From Macrothele yani (taxonomy: Eukaryota; Arthropoda; Arachnida; Araneae; Macrothelidae): DNA of 64,000 nucleotides. The notes below the pieces were generated by a model that was not told the DNA's origin, made no database searches, and worked only from the letters and a program-made list of their open reading frames with translations. The stretch spans positions 15,111,219 through 15,175,218 of the forward strand of contig CM077034.1 in the NCBI GenBank assembly GCA_039090855.1, read 5' to 3'. Shown here piece by piece: positions 1-12,029 of the stretch (positions are counted from its first letter, which is position 1; each line of letters begins with the position of its first letter). The translations under genes and the position numbers were made by a program.

Positions 1-177
1 ATTTGCATACCCACAACACTTCTTACTGTATCCCACACTTATGCTAATTTCCACATTTTCCTGCCTTCCATTTTATGGTTGCTATCGTTGCTATTGTCAT
101 CCGTCTTTAGCAATTGTCCGGCAGTGTACTTCCTTTTAGCATTTCCTCTTTTCTATGCACTTGTATGTCAAAAAAAG

Positions 178-268
178 TTTTTATTATACTACCTTTTACT
201 ATTTCCTCTTTTTTTATGAACTGGTAAGTCATAAGAAAAGAGGAAATAGTAAAAGAAGTATAATAAAA
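178..268. repeat. Inverted repeat (hairpin-forming)
   Basis: Two arms of about 33 bp (178-212 and 236-268) are nearly perfect reverse complements around a spacer of about 23 bp; both contain the AGGAAATAGTAAAAG motif or its complement. A further partial copy of the arm lies at 132-150. It could be the remnant of a foldback element. I see no gene in bases 1-320. Confidence 0.6.
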
Positions 269-340
269 GAAGTTGGTTTTGAGCAAGGAGCTGTTAGCAC
301 TTAATGTAATATAAGTCTTAATGGCACAGTGATTGACTAG

Positions 341-980
341 GTAAATGAGTTCGTGCATTTAGGAAGCATGTTTGACTGAGAGAACAAATTGGATGGTGAA
401 ATTAGTGGGCGAGTGAATTCTTCATTGAAAGTACGCTGCTTTGAGAGGTTTTCACAGGAATGATGGATTCTCAAGAGAGTCCCGCATGGCTGTGTATGAA
501 ACACACAAGTTCGTGCATTTAGGAAGCACGTTTGACAGAGAGAACAAATTGGATGGTGAAATTAGTGGGCGAGTGAATTCTTCATTGAAAATCAGCTGCT
601 TTGAGAGGTTTTCACAGGAATGATGGGTTCTCAAGAGAGTCCTGCATGACTGAGTATGAAACTCTCAAGTTCGTGCATTTAGGAAGCATGTTTGACAGAG
701 AGAACAAATTGGATGGTGAAATTAGTGGGCGAGTGAATTCTTCATTGAAAGTCAGCTGCTTTGAGAGGTTTTCACAGGAATGATGGGTTCTCAAGAGAGT
801 CCTGCATGACTGAGTATGAAACTCACAAGTTCGTGCATTTAGAAAGCATGTTGGACAGAAAGAACAAATTGGATGGTGAAATTAGTGGGCGAGTGAATTC
901 TTCATTGTAAGTACTCTGCTTTGAGAGGTTTTTACAGGAATGATGGATTCTCAAGAGAGTCCCGCATGACTGTGTATGAA
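341..980 (+). repeat. 160-bp tandem repeat inside the LINE relic (4 copies)
   Basis: The motif TTCGTGCATTTAGAAAGC and variants recurs near 350, 510, 670 and 830, an exact 160-bp step. Each unit encodes the same LINE segment. As 160 is not a multiple of three, every repeat changes frame, so amplification followed or caused loss of function. Confidence 0.85.
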
Positions 981-1179
981 AGTGTAATTGTTCCTACTTT
1001 GGAGTATGGCAGTGAAACCTGGGTACTACAGAAGAAAGATAGGAGTCTGCTGTGTGCTGGAGAAATGCGTTACTTACTTGGGGTTTGTGGTAAGACATGT
1101 TCTGATCATGTGAGAAATGAAGATGTGTTGCAGTTGTGTAACATGAAGCAAAATGTTGTTAGCAAGGTGGAGACTAATA

Positions 1180-2402
1180 CACTGAGTGGCCACTTTATTA
1201 TGACCACCCCCTCAGTACTTCGTGGAGCCATCTTTTGCCTTTAATACTGTGTTGATTCTTCGTGGCATGGACTCCACGAGATGTTGATAGGTGGTTTGTG
1301 GAATGTGAGACCATGCTTGATGAATAGCACTTTCCAAGAGTGTGAGATTGCAGGGTTGTGGATCCAGATGTCTGGTGGCTTGCTCAACTTCATCCCACAA
1401 ATTCTCAATGGGGTTGAGATCTGGAGAATGTGGGGCCACCTAAGCAAAGTAAACTCGCTGGCATGTTCCTGAAACCAATCCTGTACAATACGAGCACTAT
1501 GGCAGGACACATTATCTTGTTGAAGGTAGCCATCGCCATTGGGATAAACCATCCACATGACAGGATGCACTTGGTCCACAACGATGTTTAGATATAATGT
1601 TCCAGTCAGACGTTGATCAACACGAATTAAAAGGCCCAAAGCATGACAGGAACACATTCCCCAAACCATAACGTTGCCTCCACCAGCTTGAAGGGTTATA
1701 GCAACGCATTTGGGGTCCATGCTTTCGTGCTGTTTCCGCCAAATTCTCACTCGGCCATCGGCATGGTGCAACTGAAAACGTGATTCATCGGACCACATAA
1801 TTTGTTTCCAATTATCGACTGTCCAATCCTTGTGCTCCTGTGCGAACTGGAGACGTTTTCTCTTGTTAAATGCAGACAGCATGTGTTCGAACAGGCCTTC
1901 GGCTGCCATATCCCATCCGATGCAGTGTACGGCGAACAGTGCGTGCAGAGATCATTTGAGGGGATCCTTGATTAAGATGGTCTGTGATTTGCTGCAGTTT
2001 TGCCCTTCTGTTGTCTGTTACCAGTCTGGACACTCTCTCCGTTCCGCCCGAGCAGTCGCTAGTCGATGACGACCACACGTTGCACGTGGAGTCCCAGTTT
2101 TTTGGCTGACAGTCCAGTCTTTAAACACTTTAACGACAGCTGCTCTGGAACATTTCAGGAATGCGGCGGTTTCGGTGATTCTCGCTCCATGGCTCCGAGC
2201 TCCTACAATTCATCCCACATGAAAAGTCCGTCAAATCGCATTTTTTTTACCCATCTCGTCACCCAAAAATCACTTTTACTACTGTCGCAAGCACTAAGCG
2301 TTCCCTTTTTATACTAGCCTCGCCCTTTGGCGGCAACAGCGTACAGCCATAGCTCATTTGCGTAAAACTGTCAGGTGGTCGTAATAAAGAGACCACTCAG
2401 TG
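1180..2402 (-). mobile_element. Tc1-like DNA transposon (1,223 bp, full length, inactive)
   Basis: Both ends carry TIRs beginning CACTGAGTGG; about 29 bp match with a few mismatches, and TA flanks each end (1,178-1,179 and 2,403-2,404), as expected for Tc1/mariner integration. It lies inside the LINE relic and carries a minus-strand transposase pseudogene that fills it. Both ends are preserved, so a functional transposase elsewhere might still mobilise it. Confidence 0.9.
1212..2254 (-). pseudogene. Tc1-like transposase, frameshifted
   Basis: Read on the minus strand, the start region (ATG at 2,254) shows a degraded helix-turn-helix domain. The catalytic domain then reads HKDWTVDNWKQIMWSDESRF (first Asp), the Gly-rich loop with VMVWGM, and YLQQDN (second Asp). 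A one-base deletion near 1,430 puts the SPDLNPIENLWDE block with the catalytic Glu into another frame. That frame ends in LVESMPRRINTVLKAKDG and a stop at 1,212. At least two more disruptions lie in the N-terminal third. The DDE residues survive but cannot be translated as one protein. Confidence 0.88.
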
Positions 2403-2580
2403 TATTCTTAGGTGGTTTGGCCATGTTGAAAGAATGAGTGATGAGATGCTTACTAAGAAAAATTTTCAGCCCAAGTGGCTGGAAAGAAGTATAGGTTTTG
2501 TGTGATGAATGTCAGGGAAGCCCGAGTTGGATCGCTGTTAATGGAGAAGTTTGATGTGGCAACAACAAGGAAATAATCAG

Positions 2581-3143
2581 TTAAACATTTACCTGATAGT
2601 TTGTATTTCTCTGTGGAGCTAACCTCTGTATCTCAGAGAACAGCTTAGTGATGGATCATTCCATGGCAATCTGCTGTTGTGCTGCATGATTTTATAAAAA
2701 TTTTAAACTTTGCTCATTTTTTTGTATTATTTGCCTTTTTTACGTATGAATCACCAGCAAAGTGCGTATATTTACGTGCAATTCATTAATGATATACTAT
2801 AAAAACAACCATTCACTTACCCGAAAGATCTTGGACATTTTTGTATCTTGTAACACTTCAAGCATGTCAATTATATTGTTGTTGGCTTTCTGAGGTTGAA
2901 CTGACTCTTTGCCTGTGACTTTCCTTCTTCCGGGGATGAAACATCGTACTATCTTTTTTTTTTTTTTATTACTGGACAACACATGCAGGTTTCTTTCTGC
3001 CATATGAAACGTAACCATAGCTCGTTATCACGATAAAAACCACCTCACACATACACATGCCATACCACTCATTCATACATTCCGTTAAAAACACCATGTA
3101 CATATATACACTATCTACATTCGCAGGCAATTAAACCATTTGT
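2581..3143. other. Non-coding interval holding one copy of a dispersed repeat
   Basis: No convincing gene. Bases about 2,765-3,085 resemble, in reverse complement, 23,490-23,800: shared pieces include ATTCATTAATGA, GGATGAAACATCGTA and CGTAACCATAGCTCG. The two copies are about 20 kb apart and inverted, each with a simple A/T or AAT run at the same internal place, so this is an old dispersed repeat of unknown class. Confidence 0.55.
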
Positions 3144-3369
3144 GCCGCCCCGGTGGCGTAGTGGTCTAAGCGATGGCCTCTGATCATTCGTCCGAACGGG
3201 GTCCGGGTTCGAATCCCGGTCAGGCATGGATGTTGTGTTTGTCTTACGGCACTGGCTCTTTCCCTTCCCTGGAACCAGTGACCCTAAATTAGGGACGGGC
3301 GACTGCTTATAGCCCATTGAGTTGCTCACGGTGGTCGTTAAACCTCCAACCAAAAAAAACAAAAAAAAA
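3144..3369 (+). mobile_element. tRNA-derived SINE, full length
   Basis: Family reference copy. The head resembles a class II (Leu/Ser-type) tRNA: A box TGGCGTAGTGG, then GGTCTAAGCGATGGCC, and a perfect B box GGTTCGAATCC. The body (about 135 bp) contains a CCCTAAATTAGGG palindrome and TGCTTATAGCCCATTGAG, and ends GGTCGTTAAACCTCCAA before an A-rich tail. A target duplication AAACCATTTGT flanks it (3,133-3,143 and 3,370-3,380). It landed on the first repeat of the adjoining satellite. Confidence 0.92.
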
Positions 3370-6300
3370 AAACCATTTGTCAACTGTGATTAAAAAAGTG
3401 CTCAATCCTTTTCAAACTCCGTGTTAACCCTATTGCATGTGCCAACCTCATTCAGTCCGTCATACACAACCCTCTACCATTTGTCAACTGTGATTGAAAA
3501 AAGTGCTCAATCCGTTTCAAACTCCGTGTTAACCCTATTGCATGTGCCAACCTCATTCAGTCCGTCATACACAACCCTCTACCATTTGTCAACTGTGATT
3601 AAAAAAGTGCTCAATCCGTTTCAAACTCCGTGTTAACCCTATTGCATGTGCCAACCTCATTCAGCCCGTCATACACAACCCTCTACCATTTGTCAACTGT
3701 GATTGAAAAAAGTGCTCAATCCGTTTCAAACTCCGTGTTAACCCTATTGCATGTGCCAACCTCATTCAGTCCGTCATACACAACCCTCTACCATTTGTCA
3801 ACTGTGATTAAAAAAGTGCTCAATCCGTTTCAAACTCCGTGTTAACCCTATTGCATGTGCCAACCTCATTCAGCCCGTCATACACAACCCTCTACCGTTT
3901 GTCAACTGTGATTGAAAAAAGTGCTCAATCCGTTTCAAACTCCGTGTTAACCCTATTGCATGTGCCAACCTCATTCAGTCCGTCATACACAACCCTCTAC
4001 CATTTGTCAACTGTGATTAAAAAAGTGCTCAATCTGTTTCAAACTCCGTGTTAACCCTATTGCATGTGCCAACCTCATTCAGTCCGTCATACACAACCCT
4101 CTACCGTTTGTCAACTGTGATTGAAAAAAGTGCTCAATCTGTTTCAAACTCCGTGTTAACCCTATTGCATGTGCCAACCTCATTCAGTCCGTCATACACA
4201 ACCCTCTACCATTTGTCAACTGTGATTAAAAAAGTGCTCAATCCGTTTCAAACTCCGTGTTAACCCTATTGCATGTGCCAACCTCATTCAGCCCGTCATA
4301 CACAACCCTCTACCGTTTGTCAACTGTGATTGAAAAAAGTGCTCAATCCGTTTCAAACTCCGTGTTAACCCTATTGCATGTGCCAACCTCATTCAGTCCG
4401 TCATACACAACCCTCTACCGTTTGTCAACTGTGATTGAAAAAAGTGCTCAATCCGTTTCAAACTCCGTGTTAACCCTATTGCATGTGCCAACCTCATTCA
4501 GCCCGTCATACACAACCCTCTACCATTTGTCAACTGTGATTAAAAAAAGTGCTCAATCCATATCAAACTCCGTGTTAACCCTATTGCATGTGCCAACCTC
4601 ATTCAGCCCGTCATACACAACCCTCTACCATTTGTCAACTGTGATTGAAAAAAGTGCTCAATCCGTTTCAAACTCCGTGTTAACCCTATTGCATGTGCCA
4701 ACCTCATTCAGCCCGTCATACACAACCCTCTACCATTTGTCAACTGTGATTGAAAAAAGTGCTCAATCCGTTTCAAACTCCGTGTTAACCCTATTGCATG
4801 TGCCAACCTCATTCAGTCTGTCATACACAACCCTCTACCATTTGTCAACTGTGATTAAAAAAGTGCTCAATCCGTTTCAAACTCCGTGTTAACCCTATTG
4901 CATGTGCCAACCTCATTCAGTCCGTCATACACAACCCTCTACCATTTGTCAACTGTGATTAAAAAAGTGCTCAATCCGCTTCAAACTCCGTGTTAACCCT
5001 ATTGCATGTGCCAACCTCATTCAGTCCGTCATACACAACCCTCTACCATTTGTCAACTGTGATTAAAAAAGTGCTCAATCTGTTTCAAACTCCGTGTTAA
5101 CCCTATTGCATGTGCCAACCTCATTCAGTCCGTCATACACAACCCTCTACCGTTTGTCAACTGTGATTGAAAAAAGTGCTCAATCTGTTTCAAACTCCGT
5201 GTTAACCCTATTGCATGTGCCAACCTCATTCAGTCCGTCATACACAACCCTCTACCATTTGTCAACTGTGATTAAAAAAGTGCTCAATCCGTTTCAAACT
5301 CCGTGTTAACCCTATTGCATGTGCCAACCTCATTCAGCCCGTCATACACAACCCTCTACCGTTTGTCAACTGTGATTGAAAAAAGTGCTCAATCCGTTTC
5401 AAACTCCGTGTTAACCCTATTGCATGTGCCAACCTCATTCCAGTCCGTCATACACAACCCTCTACCGTTTGTCAACTGTGATTGAAAAAAGTGCTCAATC
5501 TGTTTCAAACTCCGTGTTAACCCTATTGCATGTGCCAACCTCATTCAGCCCGTCATACACAACCCTCTACCATTTGTCAACTGTGATTAAAAAAAGTGCT
5601 CAATCCGTTTCAAACTCCGTGTTAACCCTATTGCATGTGCCAACCTCATTCAGCCCGTCATACACAACCCTCTACCATTTGTCAACTGTGATTGAAAAAA
5701 GTGCTCAATCTGTTTCAAACTCCGTGTTAACCCTATTGCATGTGCCAACCTCATTCAGTCCGTCATACACAAACAACCCTCTACCATTTGTCAACTGTGA
5801 TTGAAAAAAGTGCTCAATCTGTTTCAAACTCCGTGTCAACCCTATTGCATGTGCCAACCTCATTCAGCCCGTCATACACAACCCTCTACCGTTTGTCAAC
5901 TGTGATTGAAAAAAGTGCTCAATCCGTTTCAAACTCCGTGTCAACCCTATTGCATGTGCCAACCTCATTCAGCCCGTCATACACAACCCTCTACCATTTG
6001 TCAACTGTGATTGAAATAAGTGCTCAATCCGTTTCAAACTCCGTGTTAACCCTATTGCATGTGCCAACCTCATTCAGTCCGTCATACACAACCCTCTACC
6101 ATTTGTCAACTGTGATTAAAAAAGTGCTCAATCTGTTTCAAACTCCGTGTTAACCCTATTGCATGTGCCAACCTCATTCAGTCCGTCATACACAACCCTC
6201 TACCGTTTGTCAACTGTGATTGAAAAAAGTGCTCAATCCGTTTCAAACTCCGTGTTAACCCTATTGCATGTGCCAACCTCATTCCAGCCCGTCATACACA

Positions 6301-8198
6301 ACCCTCTACCATTTGTCAACTGTGATTAAAAAAAGTGCTCAATCCATTTCAAACTCCGTGTTAACCCTATTGCATGTGCCAACCTCATTCAGCCCGTCAT
6401 ACACAACCCTCTACCATTTGTCAACTGTGATTGAAAAAAGTGCTCAATCCGTTTCAAACTCCGTGTTAACCCTATTGCATGCGCCAACCTCATTCAGTCC
6501 GTCATACACAACCCTCTACCATTTGTCAACTGTGATTGAAATAAGTGCTCAATCCGTTTCAAACTCCTTGTTAACCCTATTGCATGTGCCAACCTCATTC
6601 AGCCCGTCATACACAACCCTCTACCATTTGTCAACTGTGATTGAAATAAGTGCTCAATCCGTTTCACACTCCGTGTTAACCCTATTGCATGTGCCAACCT
6701 CATTCAGTCCGTCATACACAACCCTCTACCATTTGTCAACTGTGATTAAAAAAGTGCTCAATCTGTTTCAAACTCCGTGTTAACCCTATTGCATGTGCCA
6801 ACCTCATTCAGTCCGTCATACACAACCCTCTACCATTTGTCAACTGTGATTGAAAAAAGTGCTCAATCTGTTTCAAACTCCGTGTTAACCCTATTGCATG
6901 TGCCAACCTCATTCAGTCCGTCGTACACAACCCTCTACCATTTGTCAACTGTGATTAAAAAAGTGCTGAATCCGTTTCAAACTCCGTGTTAACCCTATTG
7001 CATGTGCCAACCTCATTCAGCCCGTCATACACAACCCTCTACCGTTTGTCAACTGTGATTGAAAAAAGTGCTCAATCCGTTTCAAACTCCGTGTTAACCC
7101 TATTGCATGTGCCAACCTCATTCAGTCCGTCATACACAACCCTCTACCGTTTGTCAACTGTGATTGAAAAAAGTGCTCAATCCGTTTCAAACTCCGTGTT
7201 AACCCTATTGCATGTGCCAACCTCATTCAGCCCGTCATACACAACCCTCTACCATTTGTCAACTGTGATTAAAAAAGTGCTCAATCCGTTTCAAACTCCG
7301 TGTTAACCCTATTGCATGTGCCAACCTCATTCAGCCCGTCATACACAACCCTCTACCATTTGTCAACTGTGATTGAAAAAAGTGCTCAATCTGTTTCAAA
7401 CTCCGTGTTAACCCTATTGCATGTGCCAACCTCATTCAGTCCGTCATACACAAACAACCCTCTACCATTTGTCAACTGTGATTGAAAAAAGTGCTCAATC
7501 TGTTTCAAACTCCGTGTCAACCCTATTGCATGTGCCAACCTCATTCAGCCCGTCATACACAACCCTCTACCGTTTGTCAACTGTGATTGAAAAAAGTGCT
7601 CAATCCGTTTCAAACTCCGTGTTAACCCTATTGCATGTGCCAACCTCATTCCAGTCCGTCATACACAAACAACCCTCTACCATTTGTCAACTGTGATTGA
7701 AATAAGTGCTCAATCTGTTTCAAACTCCGTGTTAACCCTATTGCATGTGCCAACCTCATTCAGTCCGTCATACACAACCCTCTACCATTTGTCAACTGTG
7801 ATTGAAAAAAGTGCTCAATCCGTTTCAAACTCCGTGTTAACCCTATTGCATGTGCCAACCTCATTCAGTCCGTCATACACAAACAACCCTCTACCGTTTG
7901 TCAACTGTGATTGAAAAAAGTGCTCAATCTGTTTCAAACTCCGTGTTAACCCTATTGCATGTGCCAACCTTCATTCAGTCCGTCATACACAACCCTCTAC
8001 CATTTGTCAACTGTGATTGAAAAAAGTGCTCAATCCGTTTCAAACTCAGTGTTAACCCTATTGCATGTGCCAACCTCATTCAGTCCGTCATACACAACCC
8101 TCTACCATTTGTCAACTGTGATTGAAAAAAGTGCTCAATCCGTTTCAAACTCCGTGTTAACCCTATTGCATGTGCCAACCTCATTCAGCCCGTCATAC
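3370..8198 (+). repeat. 105/104-bp satellite array, about 46 monomers, dimeric higher-order period
   Basis: Each monomer contains CTATTGCATGTGCCAACCTC, ACACAACCCTCTACC and AAGTGCTCAATCCG. Two monomer types differ by one A (GATTGAAAAAAGTG, 105 bp; GATTAAAAAAGTG, 104 bp) and alternate over long stretches, giving a 209-bp higher-order unit. Linked differences (CAGTCC or CAGCCC, CCATTTG or CCGTTTG) follow the alternation. A 4-bp insertion (ACACAAACAACC) recurs at about 5,770, 7,452, 7,668 and 7,882. Open frames across it come from the period and are not genes. Confidence 0.95.
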
Positions 8199-10611
8199 AG
8201 CGGACAAGGAGGTCGTTGAAGGACAGACCATTCGTACAACTACACCCCCCTCCTAGTCAACTGCGGTAGGGAGCGAGAGGATTCTTGCACCCCCGTGCTC
8301 AGCGGACAAGGAGTTCGTTGAAGGACAGACCATTCGTACAACTACACCCCCCTAGTCAACTGCGGTAGGGAGCGAGAGGATTCTTGCACCCCCGTGCTCA
8401 GCGAACAAGGAGTTCGTTGAAGGACAGACCATTCGTACAACTACACCCCCCTCCTAGTCAACTGCGGTAGGGAGCGAGAGGATTCTTGCACCCCGTGCTC
8501 AGCGGACAAGGAGTTCGTTTAAGGACAGACCATTCGTACAACTACACCCCCCCCCCCCCCTAGTCAACTGCGGTAGGGAGCGAGAGGATTCTTGCACCCC
8601 CGTGCTCAGCGGACAAGAAGGTCGTTGAAGGACAGACCATTCGTACAACTACACCCCCCGCTAGTCAACTGCGGTAGGGAGCGAGAGGATTCTTGCACCC
8701 CCGTGCTCAGCGAACAAGGAGGTCGTTGAAGGACAGACCATTCGTACAACTACACCCCCCCCCCTAGTCAACTGCGGTAGGGAGCGAGAGGATTCTTGCA
8801 CCCCCGTGCTCAGCGGACAAGGAGTTCGTTGAAGGACAGACCATTCGTACAACTACCCCCCCCCTAGTCAACTGCGGTAGGGAGCGAGATGATTCTTGCA
8901 CCCCGTGCTCAGCGGACAAGGAGGTCGTTGAAGGACAGACCATTCGTACAACTACACCCCCCCCCTAGTCAACTGCGGTAGGGAGCGAGAGGATTCTTGC
9001 ACCCCCCGTGCTCAGGGAACAAGGAGTTCGTTGAAGGACAGAGAATTCGTACAACTACACCCCCCCCCTAGTCAACTGCGGTAGGGAGCGAGAGGGTTCT
9101 TGCACCCCCGTGCTCAGCGGACAAGGAGGTCGTTGAAGGAGAGACCATTCGTACAACTACACCCCCACCCCTAGTCAACTGCGGTAGGGAGCGAGAGGGT
9201 TCTTGCACCCCCGTGCTCAGCGGACAAGGAGGTCGTTGAAGGACAGACCATTCGTACAACTACACCCCCCCTAGTCAACTGCGGTAGGGAGCCAGAGGAT
9301 TCTTGCACTTCCGTGCTCAGCGGACAAGGAGGTCGTTGAAGGACAGACCATTCGTACAACTACACCCCCCCAGTCAACTGCGGTAGGGAGCGAGAGGATT
9401 CTTGCACCCCCGTGCTCACCGGACAAGGAGGTCGTTGAAGGACAGACCATTCGTACAACTACACCCCCCCCTAGTCAACTGCGGTAGGGAGCGAGAGGAT
9501 TCTTGCACCCCCGTGCTCAGCGGACAAGGAGTTCGTTGAAGGACAGACCATTCGTACAACTACACCCCCCCCCCTGGTCAACTGCGGTAGGGAGCGAGAG
9601 GATTCTTGCACCCCCGTGCTCAGCGGACAAGGAGTTCGTTGAAGGACAGACCATTCGTACAACTACACCCCCCCCTAGTCAACTGCGGTAGGGAGCGAGA
9701 GGATTCTTGCACCCCCGTGCTCAGCGGACAAGGAGTTCGTTGAAGGACAGACCATTCGTACAACTACACCCCCCCCCCTAGTCACCTGCGGTAGGGAGCC
9801 AGAGGATTCTTGCACCCCCGTGCTCAGCGGACAAGGAGGTCGTTGAAGGACAGACCATTCGTACAACTACACCCCCCCCTAGTCAACTGCGGTAGGGAGC
9901 GAGAGGATTCTTGCACCCCCGTGCTCAGCGGACAAGGAGGTCGTTGACGGACAGACCATTCGTACAACTACACCCCCCCCCTAGTCAACTGCGGTAGGGA
10001 GCGAGAGGATTCTTGCACCCCCGTGCTCAGCGGACAAGGAGGTCGTTGAAGGACAGACCATTCGTACAACTACACCCCCTAGTCAACTGCGGTAGGGAGC
10101 GAGAGGATTCTTGCACCCCCGTGCTCAGCGGACAAGGAGGTCGTTGACGGACAGACCGTTCGTACAACAACACCCCCCCCCCCCATTCAACTGCGGTAGG
10201 GAGCGAGAGGGTTCTTGCACCCCCGTGCTCAGCGGACAAGGAGGTCGTTGAAGGACAGACCATTCGTACAACTACACCCCCCCCCCTAGTCAACTGCGGT
10301 AGGGAGCCAGAGGATTCTTGCACTTCCGTGCTCAGCGGACAAGGACGTCGTTGAAGGACAGACTATTCGTACAACTACCCCACCCCTAGTCAACTGCGGT
10401 AGGGAGCGAGAGGATTCTTGCACCCCCGCGCTCAGCGGACAAGGAGGTCGTTGACGGACAGACCATTCGTACAACTACACCCCACCCACCCCCCTAGTCA
10501 ACTGCGGTAGGGAGCGAGAGGATTCTTGCAACCCCGTGCTCAGCGGACAAGGAGGTCGTTGAAGGACAGGCCATTCGTACAACTACACACACACACCCCC
10601 TAGTCAACTGC
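8199..10611 (+). repeat. About 101-bp satellite array with variable poly-C tracts, about 24 monomers
   Basis: Monomers contain CAGCGGACAAGGAGGTCGTT, GACAGACCATTCGTACAACT, a C-run of roughly 5-14 bases, CTAGTCAACTGCGGTAGGGA and GAGGATTCTTGCACCCCCGT. Length varies almost only through the C-run. The array starts directly against the 105-bp satellite at about 8,199 with no spacer and ends at about 10,611. Minus-strand open frames are repeat artefacts. Confidence 0.95.
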
Positions 10612-11210
10612 GGAAGGAACGCCCGCAGGCAGTGATGGCCAAGGAAGGGTCAAATGACCTTTACCCCTTCTAGACCCCACCCCCCCCCACCCCAACCTAC
10701 CAAGAACTCAAGATGCAGTACGGCGTCTTGCCTTCAGGTAGTCAAGGGTCACCGCAAAGAGCAATTAAGAGCCCGCCGCATTGTGACCCTACCTTGAAGT
10801 AGCAATCAACCGAGTTGTTGATGACTGCCACACCCTCGATAACGCACAAAGACCACACCGAGTAGAACTGCGGAACGAGGGCCAGTTGACAAGGAAGTAA
10901 ACAAGTAAAATTCATTACCCTTACTGGCAGCTTCACAGATTCTCACGGTACCTTTGAGTATGGTAAAAACAGGGGGCTTCTAAATTGGCGAATGGGCAAG
11001 TTTCCTTTATTCAGCCGTAGCCAGTAAGCGATACAATTTTCAGTTTTGGATAGGAAAAGGGGCGGGTTTTGAAAGTGTCGAAGTTTTGGTCGGAAGTAAC
11101 CCAGAGTTTAACAGAGGCATTCACTAAGAATTTTTCCGAGACACAAGTCTCTCTCTTCATCGCCGGAGCCGAGCGTTGAGGCGAAGATGCAAAGTCTTCA
11201 GCCCTCGTAG
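10612..11210. other. Non-repetitive interval, no gene seen
   Basis: Mixed-composition DNA with a CCCACCCCCCCCCACC run near 10,675. I find no transposon end, no tRNA-like unit and no convincing coding frame. It leads into a candidate acceptor at 11,210. Confidence 0.4.
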
Positions 11211-11495
11211 GGTAGTAACCTCAGCGAGCCCGCTACGGATGGAAAGAACTTAGAAGTAAATTCTACGGAGGCCGTGCCGAAGCCAGAAAGGGACAGCACG
11301 GACCCCATCCCGCAAAGTCCAAGCGACGGAGGAACTCATCACAGCAGTCCCCCCCCCCCCCCGTTGGAGTCCCGACTGGCGGGTAGGCAGAAGCGTGCCA
11401 TCGAACCCTCAGACTGGAAACCACCGATGAACTTTGACTCCCCCCACATCCAGAGACTTAGTTACCAGCCCACGTTTGTGATGTCCCGTCGCTGA
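11211..11495 (+). CDS. Candidate terminal exon of an unknown host gene
   Basis: A pyrimidine-rich stretch ending CTCGTAG immediately precedes an open frame of 94 codons plus a stop at 11,493-11,495. The product is Ser/Pro/Glu-rich and low in complexity at first (STEAVPKPERDSTDPIPQSP, then a Pro run from a poly-C tract). It continues with a less biased tail, RAIEPSDWKPPMNFDSPHIQ. GC content is clearly above the flanks, which is exon-like. I recognise no family. It could be a chance frame; no upstream exon was identified. Confidence 0.35.
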   Translation, partial: GSNLSEPATDGKNLEVNSTEAVPKPERDSTDPIPQSPSDGGTHHSSPPPPPLESRLAGRQKRAIEPSDWKPPMNFDSPHIQRLSYQPTFVMSRR

Positions 11496-12029
11496 TGTCG
11501 ACAGCGGAAGTGCGAAGAAAGGTAAATCAAATTTTCCTGACAGTCACAATATCTTAATAGTAACCTACGAAATTTTCTGGTATATAAAAATGCTAAAAAT
11601 TGTGACAGCTGCCATCTTTGAAGCATGTGGGTGGAGGGCATTGAAAATTTTTTTATTGTTTTTGGCCATTATTTAACCACACAAATAAATGAGCAAAGTT
11701 TAAATTTTTTTAGAACTATGCAGCTACAGACTTTTTTTAAAATTGGGTCATTCTGTATGGAATGACCCCCCCGATACTTACGTATGCATGGATGGGTGGT
11801 TGGATGGATGATGGTCATTTATCTGCGCAAAAAAGAGGAATACTACACTACTTACTGTTAAATGATACAAGCAATTCTAAAACGAAACAAAAAATCTACC
11901 TTCTAGTGAAACATTCTTCATTTGTATAATGGTGCCTTTTCTCATTGCACAGTATGACTAGCAATCCCTGTTGCTGATGACACTCATTCCGACAAATATT
12001 TTTTTATTTGGTTCAACTCTGTTACTTAC
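11496..12029. other. Non-coding interval
   Basis: AT-rich, with no recognised element; a short GGATGG-type simple repeat lies near 11,790-11,812. Confidence 0.4.

Larger units (their letters stand above)
320..2580 (+). pseudogene. Non-LTR retrotransposon (LINE) ORF2 C-terminal relic, interrupted by Tc1
   Basis: Translated pieces match the C-terminal end of a LINE reverse-transcriptase ORF: HLGSTFDRENKLDGEI, SRESRMTVYESVIVPTLEYG, SETWVLQKK, GEMRYLLGVCGKT, then after a gap FGHVERMSDEMLTKK. The gap is a Tc1-like element (1,180-2,402) inserted at a TA; the LINE reading resumes directly after it. The N-terminal reverse-transcriptase core and the endonuclease are absent, and part of the gene is tandemly repeated out of frame, so this is a dead fragment. 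The retrotransposon class rests on these family-typical strings; the exact clade is not assigned. Confidence 0.75.

Noticed and set aside
3421..8219. Long plus-strand open frames of repeated LTLLHVPTSF-type peptide
   Set aside because: They follow the 105/104-bp satellite period, break wherever a 104-bp monomer occurs, and have no independent coding evidence.
8661..10474. Repeated minus-strand frames of about 63 codons in the 101-bp satellite
   Set aside because: They appear only where neighbouring monomers happen to total a multiple of three, controlled by poly-C length.
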